Shown here: piece after piece, positions 1 through 8,521 of the stretch
How positions within the stretch are numbered: the first letter of the stretch is position 1
Layout of the letters: each line of letters starts with the position of its first letter
Assembly (NCBI RefSeq): GCF_001983165.1
Contig: NZ_MNPU01000053.1
Location: 1 to 40,760, forward strand
Length of the DNA stretch: 40,760 nucleotides
Reading direction: 5' to 3'
Origin: Pseudomonas gessardii
GTDB taxonomy: Bacteria; Pseudomonadota; Gammaproteobacteria; Pseudomonadales; Pseudomonadaceae
Notes under the pieces: model-generated
What the model was told of the DNA's origin: nothing
Databases searched by the model: none
The model's input: only the letters and a program-made list of their open reading frames with translations
Made by a program: the position numbers and the translations under genes

Positions 1-591
1 GCTCTTGCCCCACCACTCGGTGCCTCGCCTAGGCTCGGCATGCCCGCAGTCAGGCATTGCTCCGTGGGCCCGCCGCGATCGGCCATCCATGGCCGTGTCG
101 CGGCTACCCCGGCATCCATGCCGGGGTGCCCACTGCGCAATACCTGCCTGCGGCCATCGTGGTTTAACGGGGCGCCTAAGATCAAAAGCCAGATCAAAAG
201 CAGAGCAACAGCAAAGCCAGAGCGCGAAGCTGCATTCCCCTGTGGGAGCTGGCTTGCCTGCGATGGCGGTTCATCAGCCAATACATTTATCGACTGATAC
301 ACCGTCATCGCAGCGATGCGGCGACCCGACAAGCCAGCTCCCACAGAGGTACGCGTACGCCTCGACGATCAGGTCGGCTGTCAGGCCGCCTCGCTTTGCT
401 TGTGATTTTGATCTTAGGCGCCCCGTTAAACCACGCTGGCCGTCATCCGATATTGATTTGGGGGGTAACCCGGCAGGACGCCGGGTTAGCCGCGCTGGGC
501 CATGGATGGCCCATCGCGGCGGCCCCCCAAATCAATGTCGGATGACGGGCATGCCGAGCCTAGGCGAGGTGCCGAGTGGTGGGGCAAGAGC
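1..591. repeat. Nested imperfect palindrome (~590 bp)
   Basis: The first ~46 bases recur as reverse complement at about 546-591 with only a couple of mismatches. The match continues inward imperfectly: the segment around 79-110 pairs with about 485-520, and the segment around 158-190 (containing CGGGGCGCCTAAGATCAAAA) pairs with about 405-440. Each arm also carries its own smaller inverted repeat: a CCCCGGCATCCATGCCGGGG-type palindrome near 113 on the left and an ACCCGG...CCGGGT palindrome near 468-486 on the right. A REPIN sits in the centre. I see no convincing gene; the open frame spanning 5-820 follows the palindrome and has no codon character. It looks like a dispersed Pseudomonas intergenic element. 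Confidence 0.75.
241..345. repeat. REPIN (inverted REP pair) in the palindrome centre
   Basis: TGTGGGAGCTGGCTTG at 241 is matched by the inverted copy CAAGCCAGCTCCCACA ending at 345, with about 75 bp between. This is the usual REP doublet of fluorescent pseudomonads. The right half carries an extra insert (GCGATGCGGCGACCCGA) between the core and the outer arm, so the pair is asymmetric. Confidence 0.85.
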
Positions 592-597
592 CCTTTT

Positions 598-661
598 GGT
601 TACTTTTGGCTGGGCCGGCACTCCGGGCTCTTTTCCAAAAGTGACCCGCTGTAAGAGCGGA
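598..661. repeat. Short inverted repeats downstream of the palindrome
   Basis: GGTTACTTTTGG at 598-609 pairs with CCAAAAGTGACC at 635-646 (one mismatch), followed directly by a CCGCT/AGCGG hairpin at about 646-660. From about 662 to 902 I see no gene and no clear regulatory element. The phdA promoter presumably lies here. Confidence 0.5.
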
Positions 662-902
662 ACCAATAGCCGCCATGACCGCAGCAACGGATATGTACAC
701 AACCCCAAAGAACCACCAAAGAGCTGTGTAGCGACCTACGCCCATCGCGAACAAGCCCTCTCCCTCATTGGGTTGCTGACGACGCCCGACAATCAGCCCT
801 GCGGAATGAAGCTTTTATGACAAAAGTTCGGTAGTCCCCCCGTCCCTCCGTCTTGCCTATGTAACGCGCTCAAGCACGCGAAACAGGCCAGGAGTGGGGC
901 GG

Positions 903-1514
903 ATGGGAACTATGGAACGCTACTCGAAAGTAGGCATGCAGGAACTCGATCAGCGCCTGTCGAAGATCGTCGAAGCCGCCCGCAAGAAGCCGGTGTCGGT
1001 CTATCGCTATGGCGCGCCCTGGGTCTGGATCGTGTCCCAGGAGGACTGGCAAGGCGCTTTGAAAGAGGTGTCCAGCTATATACCTGCCGGTCACTCCCTG
1101 GTGTTGCTGCGCCCGCAGATCGACGAGGTGCTGGAGCAGTACCACGACTTGCTGCAGGCCCTGAATGCCGAGCCTGGCATGCTTATCGCCCCGCGCACGG
1201 TGCTGCAGATTCTGCTGCTGCAACTGCTCTATTCGGTGCCCAGCGAACAGCAACTGCACGAGCAACTCAACTACAACCTGCTGTTCCGCTGGTTCGTCGG
1301 CCTCGACCTGACCCAGCGGGTGTGGGGCATCCACGTTCTGCAGCGCGATATCGCCACGCTCCTGGGCAACCCACGGGCGGTGCAGTTGATCCAGAAAATC
1401 ATCGGTGAAGTGTTCTGTGGCGCCTTGCTGCACATGCCGGAGTTCTCCTTGAACTTCGCGCTGCTGCATACCTGGCTGGCACGGCATGCCAATACCTCGA
1501 CATCCAGCAATTGA
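903..1514 (+). CDS. phdA: PhdA-like protein: Phd/YefM-like N-terminus joined to a transposase-type DUF772 segment
   Basis: About 203 residues from the ATG at 903, chosen because AGGAG at 890-894 sits 8 bases upstream; GTG 894 and ATG 912 are alternatives. Residues ~8-45 resemble the DNA-binding half of Phd/YefM antitoxins (an ELDQRLSKIVEAARKKPVSV-like stretch, then W-V-SQEDW). Residues ~95-145 resemble the N-terminal domain of IS5-type transposases (LQILLLQLLYSVPSEQQL, then NLLFRWFVGL). There is no DDE catalytic domain, so it is not a working transposase. In P. aeruginosa the gene next to pdtB (PA0691, phdA) is described as a prevent-host-death protein that limits phage-mediated lysis and DNA release in biofilms; position and domains suggest this is its homologue. 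Its stop overlaps a possible TTG start of the next gene. No toxin gene is adjacent. Confidence 0.75.
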   Translation: MGTMERYSKVGMQELDQRLSKIVEAARKKPVSVYRYGAPWVWIVSQEDWQGALKEVSSYIPAGHSLVLLRPQIDEVLEQYHDLLQALNAEPGMLIAPRTVLQILLLQLLYSVPSEQQLHEQLNYNLLFRWFVGLDLTQRVWGIHVLQRDIATLLGNPRAVQLIQKIIGEVFCGALLHMPEFSLNFALLHTWLARHANTSTSSN

Positions 1515-1576
1515 GTCGGCCGAACGTGGTGCCAACAACCGTGAAGGCCAGCCATTCGAGTAATCCAGGGGGCGGT

Positions 1577-3166
1577 GTGACGCATCTGTTCAAATCAACG
1601 CTGGCGCTGTGCTGGCTGACACTGGCGCTGCCGGTGTCAGCCGATGAGCCAGGTGGCGCGTCCGAGGCCGCGGTGCGGCGGGTAGACGTCAATGAGTACT
1701 TTGTGCGCGGCAATACGGTGCTCGACGCTCGGGCGATCGAAGAGGCGGTGTACCCGTTCCTGGGCCCGCAAAAGACCTTGAGCGATATCGAAGGCGCCCG
1801 CGATGCCTTGCAGAAGATCTACCAGGCGCGCGGTTATCAGTCGGTGTTTGTCGAATTGCCCGAGCAGAAGGTCGATGACGGCATCGTCTACCTGCAAGTC
1901 AGCGAGACCAAGGTCGGCCGAGTGCGGGTGGTGGGGGCCAAGCACTATTCGCCGGTAGAGATCCGCGAAGAAGTTTCGGCGCTGAAGGAGGGGGCGGTGC
2001 CGGATTTTGCCACGGTGCAGACCCAGCTCGCCGGCCTCAATCGCGGGGCAGGGCGCCAGGTCACGCCGCTGGTGCGCGAGGGCCAGCGCCCCGGCACCAT
2101 GGATGTGGACCTGCAAGTGGAGGACCAGAACCCCTGGCACGCCAGCCTCGGCCTGAACAACGACTACAGTGCCGACACCGAGAAGCTGCGCAGTGTCGCG
2201 ACCCTGGGCTACGACAACCTCTGGCAACTGGGCCACAGCGTGTCCTTGACCTTCTTTACTGCGCCCCAGGACAGCGAAAACGCCAAGGTCTGGTCCGGCG
2301 CCTACAGCGCGCCGCTCAACGAGCGCTGGACCGTGCAGTTCTCCGGTTATCAGTCCGACAGCAATATCGCCACCATCGGCGGCAGCAACGTGCTGGGCAA
2401 GGGGCACTCCTACGGCGTCTCGGCGATCTACAACCTGCCGGCCAGTGGTGTCTGGGCCAACTCGTTATCGGTAGGGGTGGACTTAAAGGACTTCGAGGAG
2501 CAGATGCAGTTCGGCGCCAGCCGCGACCAGATCCCGCTCAAGTACGCGCCACTGACCTTCGGCTACAACGGCTACCGCTACACCGAGCAGGCGCAGCTGG
2601 GCCTGGGCCTGAACCTGGTGGTCGGAACCCGTGCGTTTTTTGGTTACGGCAGCGACGCCGAAGAATTCCAGTACAAACGCGACCAGGCCAGCCCCAGCTT
2701 TGCCGTGCTCAAGGGCGACCTGAATTACACCTACACCTTCACCGGCGACTGGCAGTCGGCGACCAAGACCGCGTTCCAACTGGCGTCTGGCCCGCTGGTC
2801 TCCAACGAGCAGTATTCGGCCGGTGGCGCCACGTCGATCCGTGGCTACCTGGCCGCTGAACGCACCGGGGATGAGGGCTACTTGCTCTCCCAGGAATTGC
2901 GTACGCCATCCCTGGCCAAGTTCCTCGGCAGCTATGTGCAGGAGTGGCGCTTCTACGCGTTTGCCGAAGGCGCGCGCCTGCGCCTGCATGACCCGCTGCC
3001 CGAGCAGGAAGACGAATACAGCCTGGCCAGCGTCGGCCTCGGCACCCGTGCCAGTTTGAGCAAGTGGTTGTCCGGCAGCCTGGATTGGGGCTACCCGCTG
3101 CTCGATGGACCGAACACCCAGAAACAGGACTCGCGACTGCACTTCAGTGTGCAGGCGACTTTCTGA
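1577..3166 (+). CDS. pdtB: Two-partner secretion outer-membrane transporter (TpsB; ShlB/FhaC/HecB family)
   Basis: About 529 residues from the GTG at 1577, preferred because it opens directly into a signal peptide (MTHLFKSTLALCWLTLALPVSA) and has AGGGGG just upstream. The frame extends back to a TTG at 1511 overlapping the phdA stop. Residues ~30-190 hold two POTRA domains (RVDVNEYFVRGNTVLDARAI marks the first). The rest is a 16-strand barrel with the family's SIRGY motif near residue 420, the loop-6 signature of Omp85/TpsB proteins, and a C-terminal phenylalanine expected for BAM recognition. It should export a large TpsA exoprotein across the outer membrane. In P. aeruginosa the equivalent PdtB works with PdtA, encoded upstream of phdA; no such gene lies in this window. 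Confidence 0.88.
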   Translation: MTHLFKSTLALCWLTLALPVSADEPGGASEAAVRRVDVNEYFVRGNTVLDARAIEEAVYPFLGPQKTLSDIEGARDALQKIYQARGYQSVFVELPEQKVDDGIVYLQVSETKVGRVRVVGAKHYSPVEIREEVSALKEGAVPDFATVQTQLAGLNRGAGRQVTPLVREGQRPGTMDVDLQVEDQNPWHASLGLNNDYSADTEKLRSVATLGYDNLWQLGHSVSLTFFTAPQDSENAKVWSGAYSAPLNERWTVQFSGYQSDSNIATIGGSNVLGKGHSYGVSAIYNLPASGVWANSLSVGVDLKDFEEQMQFGASRDQIPLKYAPLTFGYNGYRYTEQAQLGLGLNLVVGTRAFFGYGSDAEEFQYKRDQASPSFAVLKGDLNYTYTFTGDWQSATKTAFQLASGPLVSNEQYSAGGATSIRGYLAAERTGDEGYLLSQELRTPSLAKFLGSYVQEWRFYAFAEGARLRLHDPLPEQEDEYSLASVGLGTRASLSKWLSGSLDWGYPLLDGPNTQKQDSRLHFSVQATF

Positions 3167-3191
3167 CCCTTTTTTCCGGAGAACCCTTCAC

Positions 3192-4991
3192 ATGCAACGC
3201 CTATTTCTGAGCCTGTTGATCTGCCTGGGCTTCGTGCTCCCGGCCACCGCCCAAGCCTGGTGGCAGGACGACTGGCACTACCGTAAACAGATCTCGCTGG
3301 ACACCACCCCCCAAGGCGCCGCGATCAATCAGGCGCTGGGCCGTACTGCCTTGCTGGTGCGCTTGCACACCGGCAACTTCACCTTCGACGGGGTCAAGGA
3401 AGACGGCGCCGACCTGCGCTTTGTCAGCGCCGACGACAAGACCGTGTTCAATCACCAGATCGAGAGCTTCGACCCGCTGATGGGCATGGCGTTGATCTGG
3501 GTCGATGTGCCCAAGATCGAAGGCGGCCAGCGTCAGGACCTGTGGATGTACTACGGCAACGACAAGGCCCCGGCGACCGGCAACGGCCAACTGACGTTCG
3601 ATCCGAGCTACACCGCGCTCTACCATTTCGAGGGCGCCAACGGCACGCCGGCCCGTGACACCACGGCCTATGGCAACACCGCGCTGAACGCCACCGGTGC
3701 GAGCATCGACGGCGTGATCGGGCGGGCCTTGCAGTTCAGCGGCCAGCCGTTGCTGTTGCCGGCCAGTCCGTCGTTGCAACACACCGCCAGCGGCGCCTTT
3801 ACTTTCAGTGCCTGGCTGCGCCTGGACCAGGCCGCCGGTGAGCAAGTGGTGCTGGCCCGCCGTGAAGGCAGCAGCAGCCTGGTGCTGGGCCTGAACCAGG
3901 GCATGCCGTTTGTCGAGATCGACGGCCAGCGTGCGGTATCGACCCAGCCGCTGAACCCCGGCCAATGGCAACACCTGGCCTTTACGGCCGCTGGCAACGC
4001 CGTGACCCTGTATGTCAACGGCCGCGAAACCGCGACCCTGGCGCTGGCGATGCCGGCGTTCAATTCCCAGCTGGCCATTGGCGCCGACCTGCCGGAGTCC
4101 ACCGGCGGCCTGCTGCCCTTTGCCGGGGCGATGGATGAGCTGCGCCTGTCCAAAGTCGCACGCCCGGCGGGGGCGTTGTTGGCCGATGCCAGCGCCCAGG
4201 GTTCTGAGTCGAAACTGCTGGCCTATGGCGTGGATGAAGAACAGTCGGGCTTTGGTTTCGGCAGCCTGGGCTTTTTGCTCAAGGCCGTGCCTATCGACGC
4301 CTGGGTGATCATCCTGGTGCTGGTGGCGATGATGGTCCAGTCGTGGGTCATCATGCTCCGCAAGAACCGCATGGTCAGCCGCGTCAGCAGTGCCAACGAG
4401 ATCTTCCGCGAGCAGTTCGCGCAGATCGGCACCCGCCTGGAGATGTACTACGACGACCAGATCCTGGCCGAGCGCCTCAGCCACTCGTCGTTATGGCGCC
4501 TGTACCGCGTCGCCGTCCAGGAAATCCGCACCCGCCGCGCCCAGGGCGCCGACACCAGCTCGGTCTCGGCAGCCACCATCGAAGCCATCCGTTGCTCCAT
4601 GGACGGCGTGCGCACCCGGGAAAACCAGCAGCTCAGCGCCAAGCTCTCGACCCTGTCCAACGCCATTGCCGGCGGCCCGTATATCGGCCTGCTCGGTACG
4701 GTGCTGGGGATCATGGTGGTGTTCCTCGGCACGGCCATGGCCGGCGACGTGAACATCAATGCGATCGCCCCGGGCATGGCTGCTGCGTTGCTGGCCACCG
4801 CCATGGGCCTGTTTGTCGCGATCCCCGCACTGTTTGGCTACAACCGCCTGATCACCCGCAACAAGGAGGTCAGTGCCGACATGCGGGTGTTCGTCGATGA
4901 GTTCATCACCCGCCTGGCCGAGATGCACGGCGAGAGCCAGTCCAGCGAAGCCGCGCATCGGCGCGCCCAGCCAGCCCACGTACCGGCCTGA
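3192..4991 (+). CDS. exbB: DUF2341-LamG-MotA/TolQ/ExbB fusion protein
   Basis: About 599 residues from the ATG at 3192, preceded by GGAGA; the open frame further upstream overlaps pdtB and is not used. Order: signal peptide (1-22, ending PATAQA), DUF2341 domain (~25-120, starting WWQDDWHYRKQ), LamG/concanavalin-like domain (~140-330, with NPGQWQHLAF and MDELRLSK), transmembrane segment (~366-388), cytoplasmic helical region, then the MotA/TolQ/ExbB core with two membrane segments (~495-520, ~528-552). ExbB forms the pentameric proton channel that drives TonB. Here it is fused to a large periplasmic sensor- or lectin-like module, far larger than the usual ~240-residue ExbB. It corresponds to exbB2 (PA0693) by position. 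It probably couples proton flow to a TonB partner serving this operon. Confidence 0.85.
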   Translation: MQRLFLSLLICLGFVLPATAQAWWQDDWHYRKQISLDTTPQGAAINQALGRTALLVRLHTGNFTFDGVKEDGADLRFVSADDKTVFNHQIESFDPLMGMALIWVDVPKIEGGQRQDLWMYYGNDKAPATGNGQLTFDPSYTALYHFEGANGTPARDTTAYGNTALNATGASIDGVIGRALQFSGQPLLLPASPSLQHTASGAFTFSAWLRLDQAAGEQVVLARREGSSSLVLGLNQGMPFVEIDGQRAVSTQPLNPGQWQHLAFTAAGNAVTLYVNGRETATLALAMPAFNSQLAIGADLPESTGGLLPFAGAMDELRLSKVARPAGALLADASAQGSESKLLAYGVDEEQSGFGFGSLGFLLKAVPIDAWVIILVLVAMMVQSWVIMLRKNRMVSRVSSANEIFREQFAQIGTRLEMYYDDQILAERLSHSSLWRLYRVAVQEIRTRRAQGADTSSVSAATIEAIRCSMDGVRTRENQQLSAKLSTLSNAIAGGPYIGLLGTVLGIMVVFLGTAMAGDVNINAIAPGMAAALLATAMGLFVAIPALFGYNRLITRNKEVSADMRVFVDEFITRLAEMHGESQSSEAAHRRAQPAHVPA

Positions 4992-5002
4992 GGAGAATCA
5001 GC

Positions 5003-5422
5003 ATGGCTTCTGTGAATGCCTCCCACGACGATGACGAAGACGCCGCCGTCGACAGCATCAACATCACGCCCCTGGTGGACGTGCTGATGGTGGTGCTGGT
5101 GATGTTTATCCTCACCGCCACGGCCCAGGTCTCGGGGATCCAGATCCACTTGCCCAAGGCCAGCGCCTCGGTGTCGTTGTCCGAGGCCAAGACCAAGGCG
5201 ATTTCGGTGAATGACGGCGGCCAGGTATTCCTCGACGCCTACCCGGTAACCCTGGGGGAACTGGAAGAACGCCTGCGTATCGAGAAGGCCCTGAACCCGG
5301 AGTTTCCGGTGATTGTGCGCGGCGATGCCACGGTGCAGTACCAGAAGGTCATCGAGGTGCTTGATTTGCTGCGCCGCTTGGAGCTGTCCCAGGTCGGCCT
5401 GGTCACTGGCAAACCATCATGA
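5003..5422 (+). CDS. exbD: Biopolymer transport protein ExbD
   Basis: 139 residues; ATG at 5003 with AGGAG 7 bases upstream, 11 bases after the ExbB-fusion stop. A short acidic N-terminus (HDDDEDAAVDS) is followed by a single membrane helix, NITPLVDVLMVVLVMFILTA, in which Asp26 is the conserved proton-carrying residue of ExbD/TolR. The periplasmic domain (~50-139) ends in a typical QKVIEVLDLLRRLELSQVGL helix-strand. It forms the stator-like dimer inside the ExbB pentamer. The last four bases overlap the tonB start (ATGA), so translation is probably coupled. Confidence 0.92.
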   Translation: MASVNASHDDDEDAAVDSINITPLVDVLMVVLVMFILTATAQVSGIQIHLPKASASVSLSEAKTKAISVNDGGQVFLDAYPVTLGELEERLRIEKALNPEFPVIVRGDATVQYQKVIEVLDLLRRLELSQVGLVTGKPS

Positions 5423-6123
5423 CCGCACAGATGCCGATCCCACCCACGCCCGTGAAGAAGTCGCCGCTGCGCCCGCTGAAGTGGGGCGCCGGCCTGCTGG
5501 TGGGCGCCGTGGCCGCGTGGTTCCTGTGGCAGTGGGCCAATGACATGAGCGGCGTGCGCCGCGAAGCGCCCAAGGTGCCGATGATTATCCCGTTGCCGCC
5601 ACCACCGCCGCCGCCCCCGGAACCGCCCAAGGAGCCCGAGCCCCAGGTCGAGGAAAAGATCCCCGAGCCTGAGCCCACGCCTGCGCCGGAGGAGGTCAAG
5701 CCGGAGCAAGAGGCACCCCCGAGTCCCGCCGACGACCTGGCCAACCCGATGCAGATCGACGGTGATGCCCAGGCCGGTAACGACGGTTTCAACGTGGGGG
5801 CCGGCAAGGGCGGCGGCATGGCCGGCTCCGGTGGGGGCGGCCTGGGCACGGGCACGTTCAAGCAGTACCTGGCCGGGGTGTTCCAGCGCCTGCTGCGCGA
5901 AGACCCGGAGTTGCGCAAGAAGGCCTATGCGGTGCAGGCCGACCTGTGGCTGAGCGGCGATGGCGAGGTCACGCGTGTAGAGCTGGCCCAGTCCAGCGGC
6001 GATGCCGACACCGACGCCCAGGTACTGGCGGCACTGCGGGCCACGCCCCGTTTGAAAGAACGCACACCGGCCTCCCTGACGTTGCCGGTGCGCCTGTCCC
6101 TCAAGGGCCGACGCCCGGAGTGA
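5419..6123 (+). CDS. tonB: TonB-family energy transducer
   Basis: 234 residues, ATG overlapping the exbD stop. Cytoplasmic N-terminus (~1-22), one membrane helix (~23-42), a periplasm-spanning proline/glutamate-rich stretch (~50-115, including a run of eight prolines), a glycine-rich linker (~125-145) and a C-terminal TonB domain (~150-234; VQADLWLSGDGEVTRVEL, then a DADTDAQVLAALRATP helix). It should transmit ExbBD-derived energy to an outer-membrane protein. No TonB-dependent receptor is encoded in this operon, so its client is unknown; PdtB itself, the porin, or a receptor elsewhere are possible. Confidence 0.9.
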   Translation: MTAQMPIPPTPVKKSPLRPLKWGAGLLVGAVAAWFLWQWANDMSGVRREAPKVPMIIPLPPPPPPPPEPPKEPEPQVEEKIPEPEPTPAPEEVKPEQEAPPSPADDLANPMQIDGDAQAGNDGFNVGAGKGGGMAGSGGGGLGTGTFKQYLAGVFQRLLREDPELRKKAYAVQADLWLSGDGEVTRVELAQSSGDADTDAQVLAALRATPRLKERTPASLTLPVRLSLKGRRPE

Positions 6124-6163
6124 GCCAACCTTTTTTGCAGTTTTCTACAGGAGTTGTGTGCAG

Positions 6164-7855
6164 ATGATTTCCCACGTGAATCGAGTGACCCTGGCGGTCG
6201 GCATGGTCATCGCGACCCTGGTTGGCCAGGCAACGGCCGCCCCGGCCGGGCCTTCGGAAAACGCCACGATCAACCTGATCCGCCTGCTGGTGCAGCAAGG
6301 TGTGCTCAAGCAGGAACAGGCCGAAGGGCTGATCGCCCAGGCCGAGAAAGAGGCGGTGCAGGCGCGCCAAACCGCAGTGGCCGCCACCGGGCCTGCGGCG
6401 GCCCCTGGGGATGTGCGGGTGCAGTACGTGCCGGCCGCCGTGCGTGATCAGATCCGCGACCAGGTCAAGGCCGAAGTCATGGCCACTGCCAAGCAGGAAA
6501 ACTGGGCCCAGCCCAACACCTTCCCGGATTGGGTCTCGCGTATCAGCTTCGATGGCGACATCCGTCTGCGTGACGAGTCGCGGTTTTTCTCTGGCAACAA
6601 CAGCAACGAAATCGTCGATTACGCCAAGCTCAACGAGAACGGCCCCTACGACGTCAACAAAGACACCAACACCCGCCTGCCGCCATTGCTCAACACCCGT
6701 GAAGACCGCGAGAACCTGTTCCGCCTGCGCGCACGCCTGGGGATGAAGGCGATCATTTCGCCGGAGTGGACCGCAGGCATCCGCATCGGCACCGGCTCCG
6801 ACAACAACCCGGTGTCCACCACCCAGACCCTGGGCGGCGGCTTTGGCAAGAAAGATATCTGGCTCGACCAGGGCTACCTGACCTGGAAGGCCACCCAGGA
6901 CCTGACCCTGACGGGCGGGCGGATCGCCAACCCGTTCTATTCCACCGACATGATGTACTCCAGCGACCTCAACTTCGACGGCGTGGCGGCGATCTTCAAC
7001 CACAGCCTCAACAACGAATGGGGCCTGTTCGGCACGCTGGGCGCGTTCCCGGTGGAGTACACTTCCGACACCGCCAGCAGCAACGGTTTCGACAAGGAAG
7101 ACAGCGACACCAAATGGCTGTTCGGCGGGCAGATCGGCGCCAACTGGAAGATCAACCGCAGCAACAGCCTCAAGGGCGCATTGGCCTACTACCGCTTCGA
7201 CGACATCGAAGGCCAGCGCTCCAGCCCTTGCTCGCCATGGGCCGGCGCGCCGGGCTGCGACACCGACGGCTCGCGCGTGGCCTTTATGCAAAAGGGCAAC
7301 AGCGTGTTCCTGCTGCGTAATATCAACGCCAACCCGGCAACCCCGGGCCTGACCCCGCAACCGCAATACGTGGGCCTGGCCTCCAAGTTCGATGTGCTGG
7401 ACCTGAACCTGGTGTGGGACAGCGAACTGCCCCAAGACTTCAAGCTGCGCAGCCAGGCCAACTTCATTCACAACCTGGCCTACGACAAGGGCGAAATGCT
7501 CAAGCGCAGCGAAGGCGAGATCGTCAACAACATCAACAGCAAGGGCCAGTTTGAAAGTGGCGGCAATGCGCTGATGGTTCAGTTCACCCTCGGCAGCGCC
7601 CTGGAGATGAAAAAGGCCGGCGACTGGAACCTGTTGGCTGGCTACAAGTACATCCAGCCGGATGCCTTGCCGGACGGCTTCAACGACTCGTCCTTCCACC
7701 TCGGCGGCACCAACGCCAAGGGCTACTTCATTGGCGGCAACTACGGCATCGACAAGAACATCTACGCCAGCGCCCGTTGGCTGAGCGCCTCAGAGGTGTA
7801 TGGCGCGCCGTTTGAAGTCGATGTGATGCAACTGGAACTGAATACGCGCTTCTGA
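6164..7855 (+). CDS. Putative outer-membrane porin
   Basis: About 563 residues from ATG 6164 (AGGAG 10 bases upstream); a GTG two codons earlier is the alternative. Signal peptide of about 26 residues ending QATAA, then a short helical/coiled-coil N-terminal segment (TINLIRLLVQQGVLKQEQAEGL, residues ~35-75) that resembles the periplasmic stalk seen in trimeric putative porins. A long beta-rich region ends in LELNTRF, with the terminal Phe typical of barrels. The tract SRISFDGDIRLRDESRF begins the barrel. It matches the Pseudomonas 'putative porin' family (Porin_5-like). Its place after tonB suggests it belongs to the same envelope machine, either as conduit or TonB client, but this is inference. 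Confidence 0.8.
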   Translation: MISHVNRVTLAVGMVIATLVGQATAAPAGPSENATINLIRLLVQQGVLKQEQAEGLIAQAEKEAVQARQTAVAATGPAAAPGDVRVQYVPAAVRDQIRDQVKAEVMATAKQENWAQPNTFPDWVSRISFDGDIRLRDESRFFSGNNSNEIVDYAKLNENGPYDVNKDTNTRLPPLLNTREDRENLFRLRARLGMKAIISPEWTAGIRIGTGSDNNPVSTTQTLGGGFGKKDIWLDQGYLTWKATQDLTLTGGRIANPFYSTDMMYSSDLNFDGVAAIFNHSLNNEWGLFGTLGAFPVEYTSDTASSNGFDKEDSDTKWLFGGQIGANWKINRSNSLKGALAYYRFDDIEGQRSSPCSPWAGAPGCDTDGSRVAFMQKGNSVFLLRNINANPATPGLTPQPQYVGLASKFDVLDLNLVWDSELPQDFKLRSQANFIHNLAYDKGEMLKRSEGEIVNNINSKGQFESGGNALMVQFTLGSALEMKKAGDWNLLAGYKYIQPDALPDGFNDSSFHLGGTNAKGYFIGGNYGIDKNIYASARWLSASEVYGAPFEVDVMQLELNTRF

Positions 7856-7872
7856 CGCGCCGGGAGATACCC

Positions 7873-8499
7873 ATGAACATGCGAATTTGCGGACTGGTCC
7901 TGGCCCTGGTCGCCACCGGCGCCTCGGCCGAAGGCATGGAGGAGCGCCTGCGCACCCAGTTGCGCAGCACCACCGCGCAGCTGCAGGCACTGCAAAGCGA
8001 ACAGGCCCAGGCCGCCGCTGCACGGATTGCCGCCGAAAACCAGGCCAAGCAGGCCCAGGTGCAGATCAAGCAGTTGAGCCTGGAGCTGGACAAGGCCCGA
8101 GGCGTGGCCGAGCAACTGGCCGGCCAGCAGCAGAGCCTGCACAGCCAGGCCCAGGCGCAAGTGGCGGCGAGTGCCGAGCAGACCGGCAAGTTCAAAAAGG
8201 CTTATGACGAGCTGCTGGTGCTGGCCCGTGGCAAAGAAACCGAGCGCGCGCGCCTGCAGGCGCAACTGGCTGAACGTGACACACAAGTGCAGCAATGTTC
8301 AGCCAAGAATCAACAGATGTATGGCGTGGCCCAAGCGTTGCTCGCGGCCTACGAAAAAATCGACGTGGCCGAGGTCATGAGCATTCGCCAACCGTTCGCC
8401 AGCGGCGCGCGGGTCAAGTTTGAAGAACTGGCCCAGGGGTTTGGCGATGGCCTGTACAACAGCCGTTTCGATGCGCCCCAGGCGGCGCTTAATCACTGA
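7873..8499 (+). CDS. Periplasmic coiled-coil protein of unknown function
   Basis: 208 residues; ATG at 7873 with a GGGAGA-type site upstream, 17 bases after the porin stop. A signal peptide (MNMRICGLVLALVATGASA) is followed by a long Gln/Ala/Glu-rich heptad region (~residues 25-145, rich in QAQ and LQAQ) and a small C-terminal globular part (~150-208). No catalytic motif is visible. Its place in the operon suggests a scaffold or chaperone-like periplasmic role, in the manner of other coiled-coil envelope adaptors. I do not recognise a named family. Confidence 0.75.
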   Translation: MNMRICGLVLALVATGASAEGMEERLRTQLRSTTAQLQALQSEQAQAAAARIAAENQAKQAQVQIKQLSLELDKARGVAEQLAGQQQSLHSQAQAQVAASAEQTGKFKKAYDELLVLARGKETERARLQAQLAERDTQVQQCSAKNQQMYGVAQALLAAYEKIDVAEVMSIRQPFASGARVKFEELAQGFGDGLYNSRFDAPQAALNH

Positions 8500-8521
8500 T
8501 CAACCAAGGAAGAAGTTAACC

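Noticed and set aside
5..820. Long plus-strand frame (271 codons) across the left palindrome
   Set aside because: It runs through both arms and the REPIN, has no domain or codon bias, no ribosome site, and is open only because of the GC-rich repeats.
1..902. pdtA (TpsA) remnant upstream of phdA
   Set aside because: No haemagglutinin-repeat or TPS-domain coding is seen on either strand; the stretch is repeat-derived.
3201..4484. Long minus-strand frame opposite the ExbB-fusion gene
   Set aside because: Antisense to a gene with clear domains; the protein is low-complexity (H, Q, R, G rich) as expected from reading GC-rich coding DNA backwards.
6101..7699. 532-codon minus-strand frame opposite the porin gene
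   Set aside because: Shadow of the porin; no recognisable domain, and the plus-strand gene has signal peptide and ribosome site.
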